This document shows positions 6,636 through 6,854 of a stretch of 6,854 nucleotides of DNA, in pieces. The stretch comes from Saccharothrix sp. NRRL B-16348 (GTDB taxonomy: Bacteria; Actinomycetota; Actinomycetes; Mycobacteriales; Pseudonocardiaceae), in the NCBI RefSeq assembly GCF_001280085.1, contig NZ_LGED01000036.1, forward strand, positions 1 to 6,854. Reading direction: 5' to 3'. Position 1 is the first letter of the stretch, and each line of letters starts with the position of its first letter. The notes beneath the pieces were generated by a model that searched no databases, was not told where the DNA came from, and saw nothing but the letters and a program-made list of their open reading frames with translations. The position numbers and the translations under genes are program-made.

Positions 6636-6854
6636 CTGCACACCGGTGCCACCTTCGGTCCGCACGTCGCCGCGGCGCTGTCCGGCGTCCCGGTCGTCGA
6701 AGCGAGGAGGTCGCTGGACGAGTTGGCGTCGGTGCGGTTGATCGAGCAGGTGGCACACGACCGATACACACGGCACGACCTGCTCAACGCGTACAGCGTC
6801 GAACGACTGCTCCAGGACGAGCCCGGGCCTGACCGTGAGTCGGCGACGCGACGC
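6636..6854 (+). pseudogene. AfsR/NB-ARC/TPR-type transcriptional regulator fragment
   Basis: A plus-strand frame (codons GGT 6645, GCC 6648 and onward) is open to the right edge and encodes about 70 residues. They match the winged-helix region that follows the NB-ARC ATPase in AfsR/SARP-type regulators and related signalling ATPases. The visible pattern is RLHTGATFGPHVAAAL, then VEARRSLDELASVRLIEQ, then RYTRHDLLNAYSVERLL. The last block corresponds to the family's usual HDLLR-YA motif preceding the TPR repeats. No start codon or ribosome binding site precedes it. It abuts the resident recombinase remnant, on the opposite strand, at about 6635. The N-terminal DNA-binding and ATPase parts are therefore missing, at least at this position. 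The downstream TPR region may continue outside the window. Confidence 0.65.

Noticed and set aside
6266..6787. Reading the rightmost recombinase piece as the first gene of an intact recombinase trio
   Set aside because: The piece lacks the catalytic Arg and HxxR, its Cys/His motif is cut mid-way, and the missing continuation is found at 1776-2063. This fits an interrupted resident gene better.
6347..6832. Plus-strand open frame of 161 codons at the right edge
   Set aside because: Its first half is antisense to the clear recombinase remnant, and its second half is out of frame with the recognisable AfsR-type sequence.

Overview
The window is GC-rich with GTG/ATG starts, purine-rich ribosome binding sites and an AfsR/NB-ARC-type regulator fragment. 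Together these suggest a Streptomyces-like actinomycete. It is an accessory region made mostly of mobile-element pieces and gene remnants; I see no rRNA, tRNA or CRISPR array.

Left part (1-1775). An open frame entering from the left edge encodes two hydrophobic segments and runs in frame into the C-terminal third of an IS630-family transposase, so it is a chimeric remnant ending at 505. A stretch with no recognisable gene follows (506-871). Then comes an intact 252-codon gene (872-1630), visibly less GC-rich than its surroundings, that resembles the actinobacterial DUF7019/SAVMC3_10250 family of unknown function.

Right part (1776-6634), all tyrosine-recombinase material. An older resident recombinase gene on the minus strand is split. 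Its C-terminal piece lies at 1776-2063 and its middle piece at 6344-6634. The two pieces rejoin cleanly inside a Cys/His-rich motif (CxHEHA|CIRC). Between them sits an inserted unit of about 4.3 kb whose ends carry an inverted CTGAACTA. The unit encodes a complete 418-residue tyrosine recombinase and, overlapping it by GTGA, an 830-codon recombinase broken by one single-base frameshift near 3717. It also encodes, on the opposite strand, a 105-residue S1/OB-fold-like protein. The layout recalls Tn554-type TnpA/TnpB modules and other tandem tyrosine-recombinase elements. The resident gene is related to the unit's own large recombinase, so this is one recombinase element nested in a relative.

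Right edge (6636-6854). The resident remnant is cut just upstream of its LFATE segment and abuts an in-frame plus-strand piece of an AfsR/NB-ARC/TPR regulator that runs off the window.

If the two recombinases act as in Tn554, both would be needed for transposition. The frameshift in the large one then predicts an immobile unit, unless it is a sequencing error.
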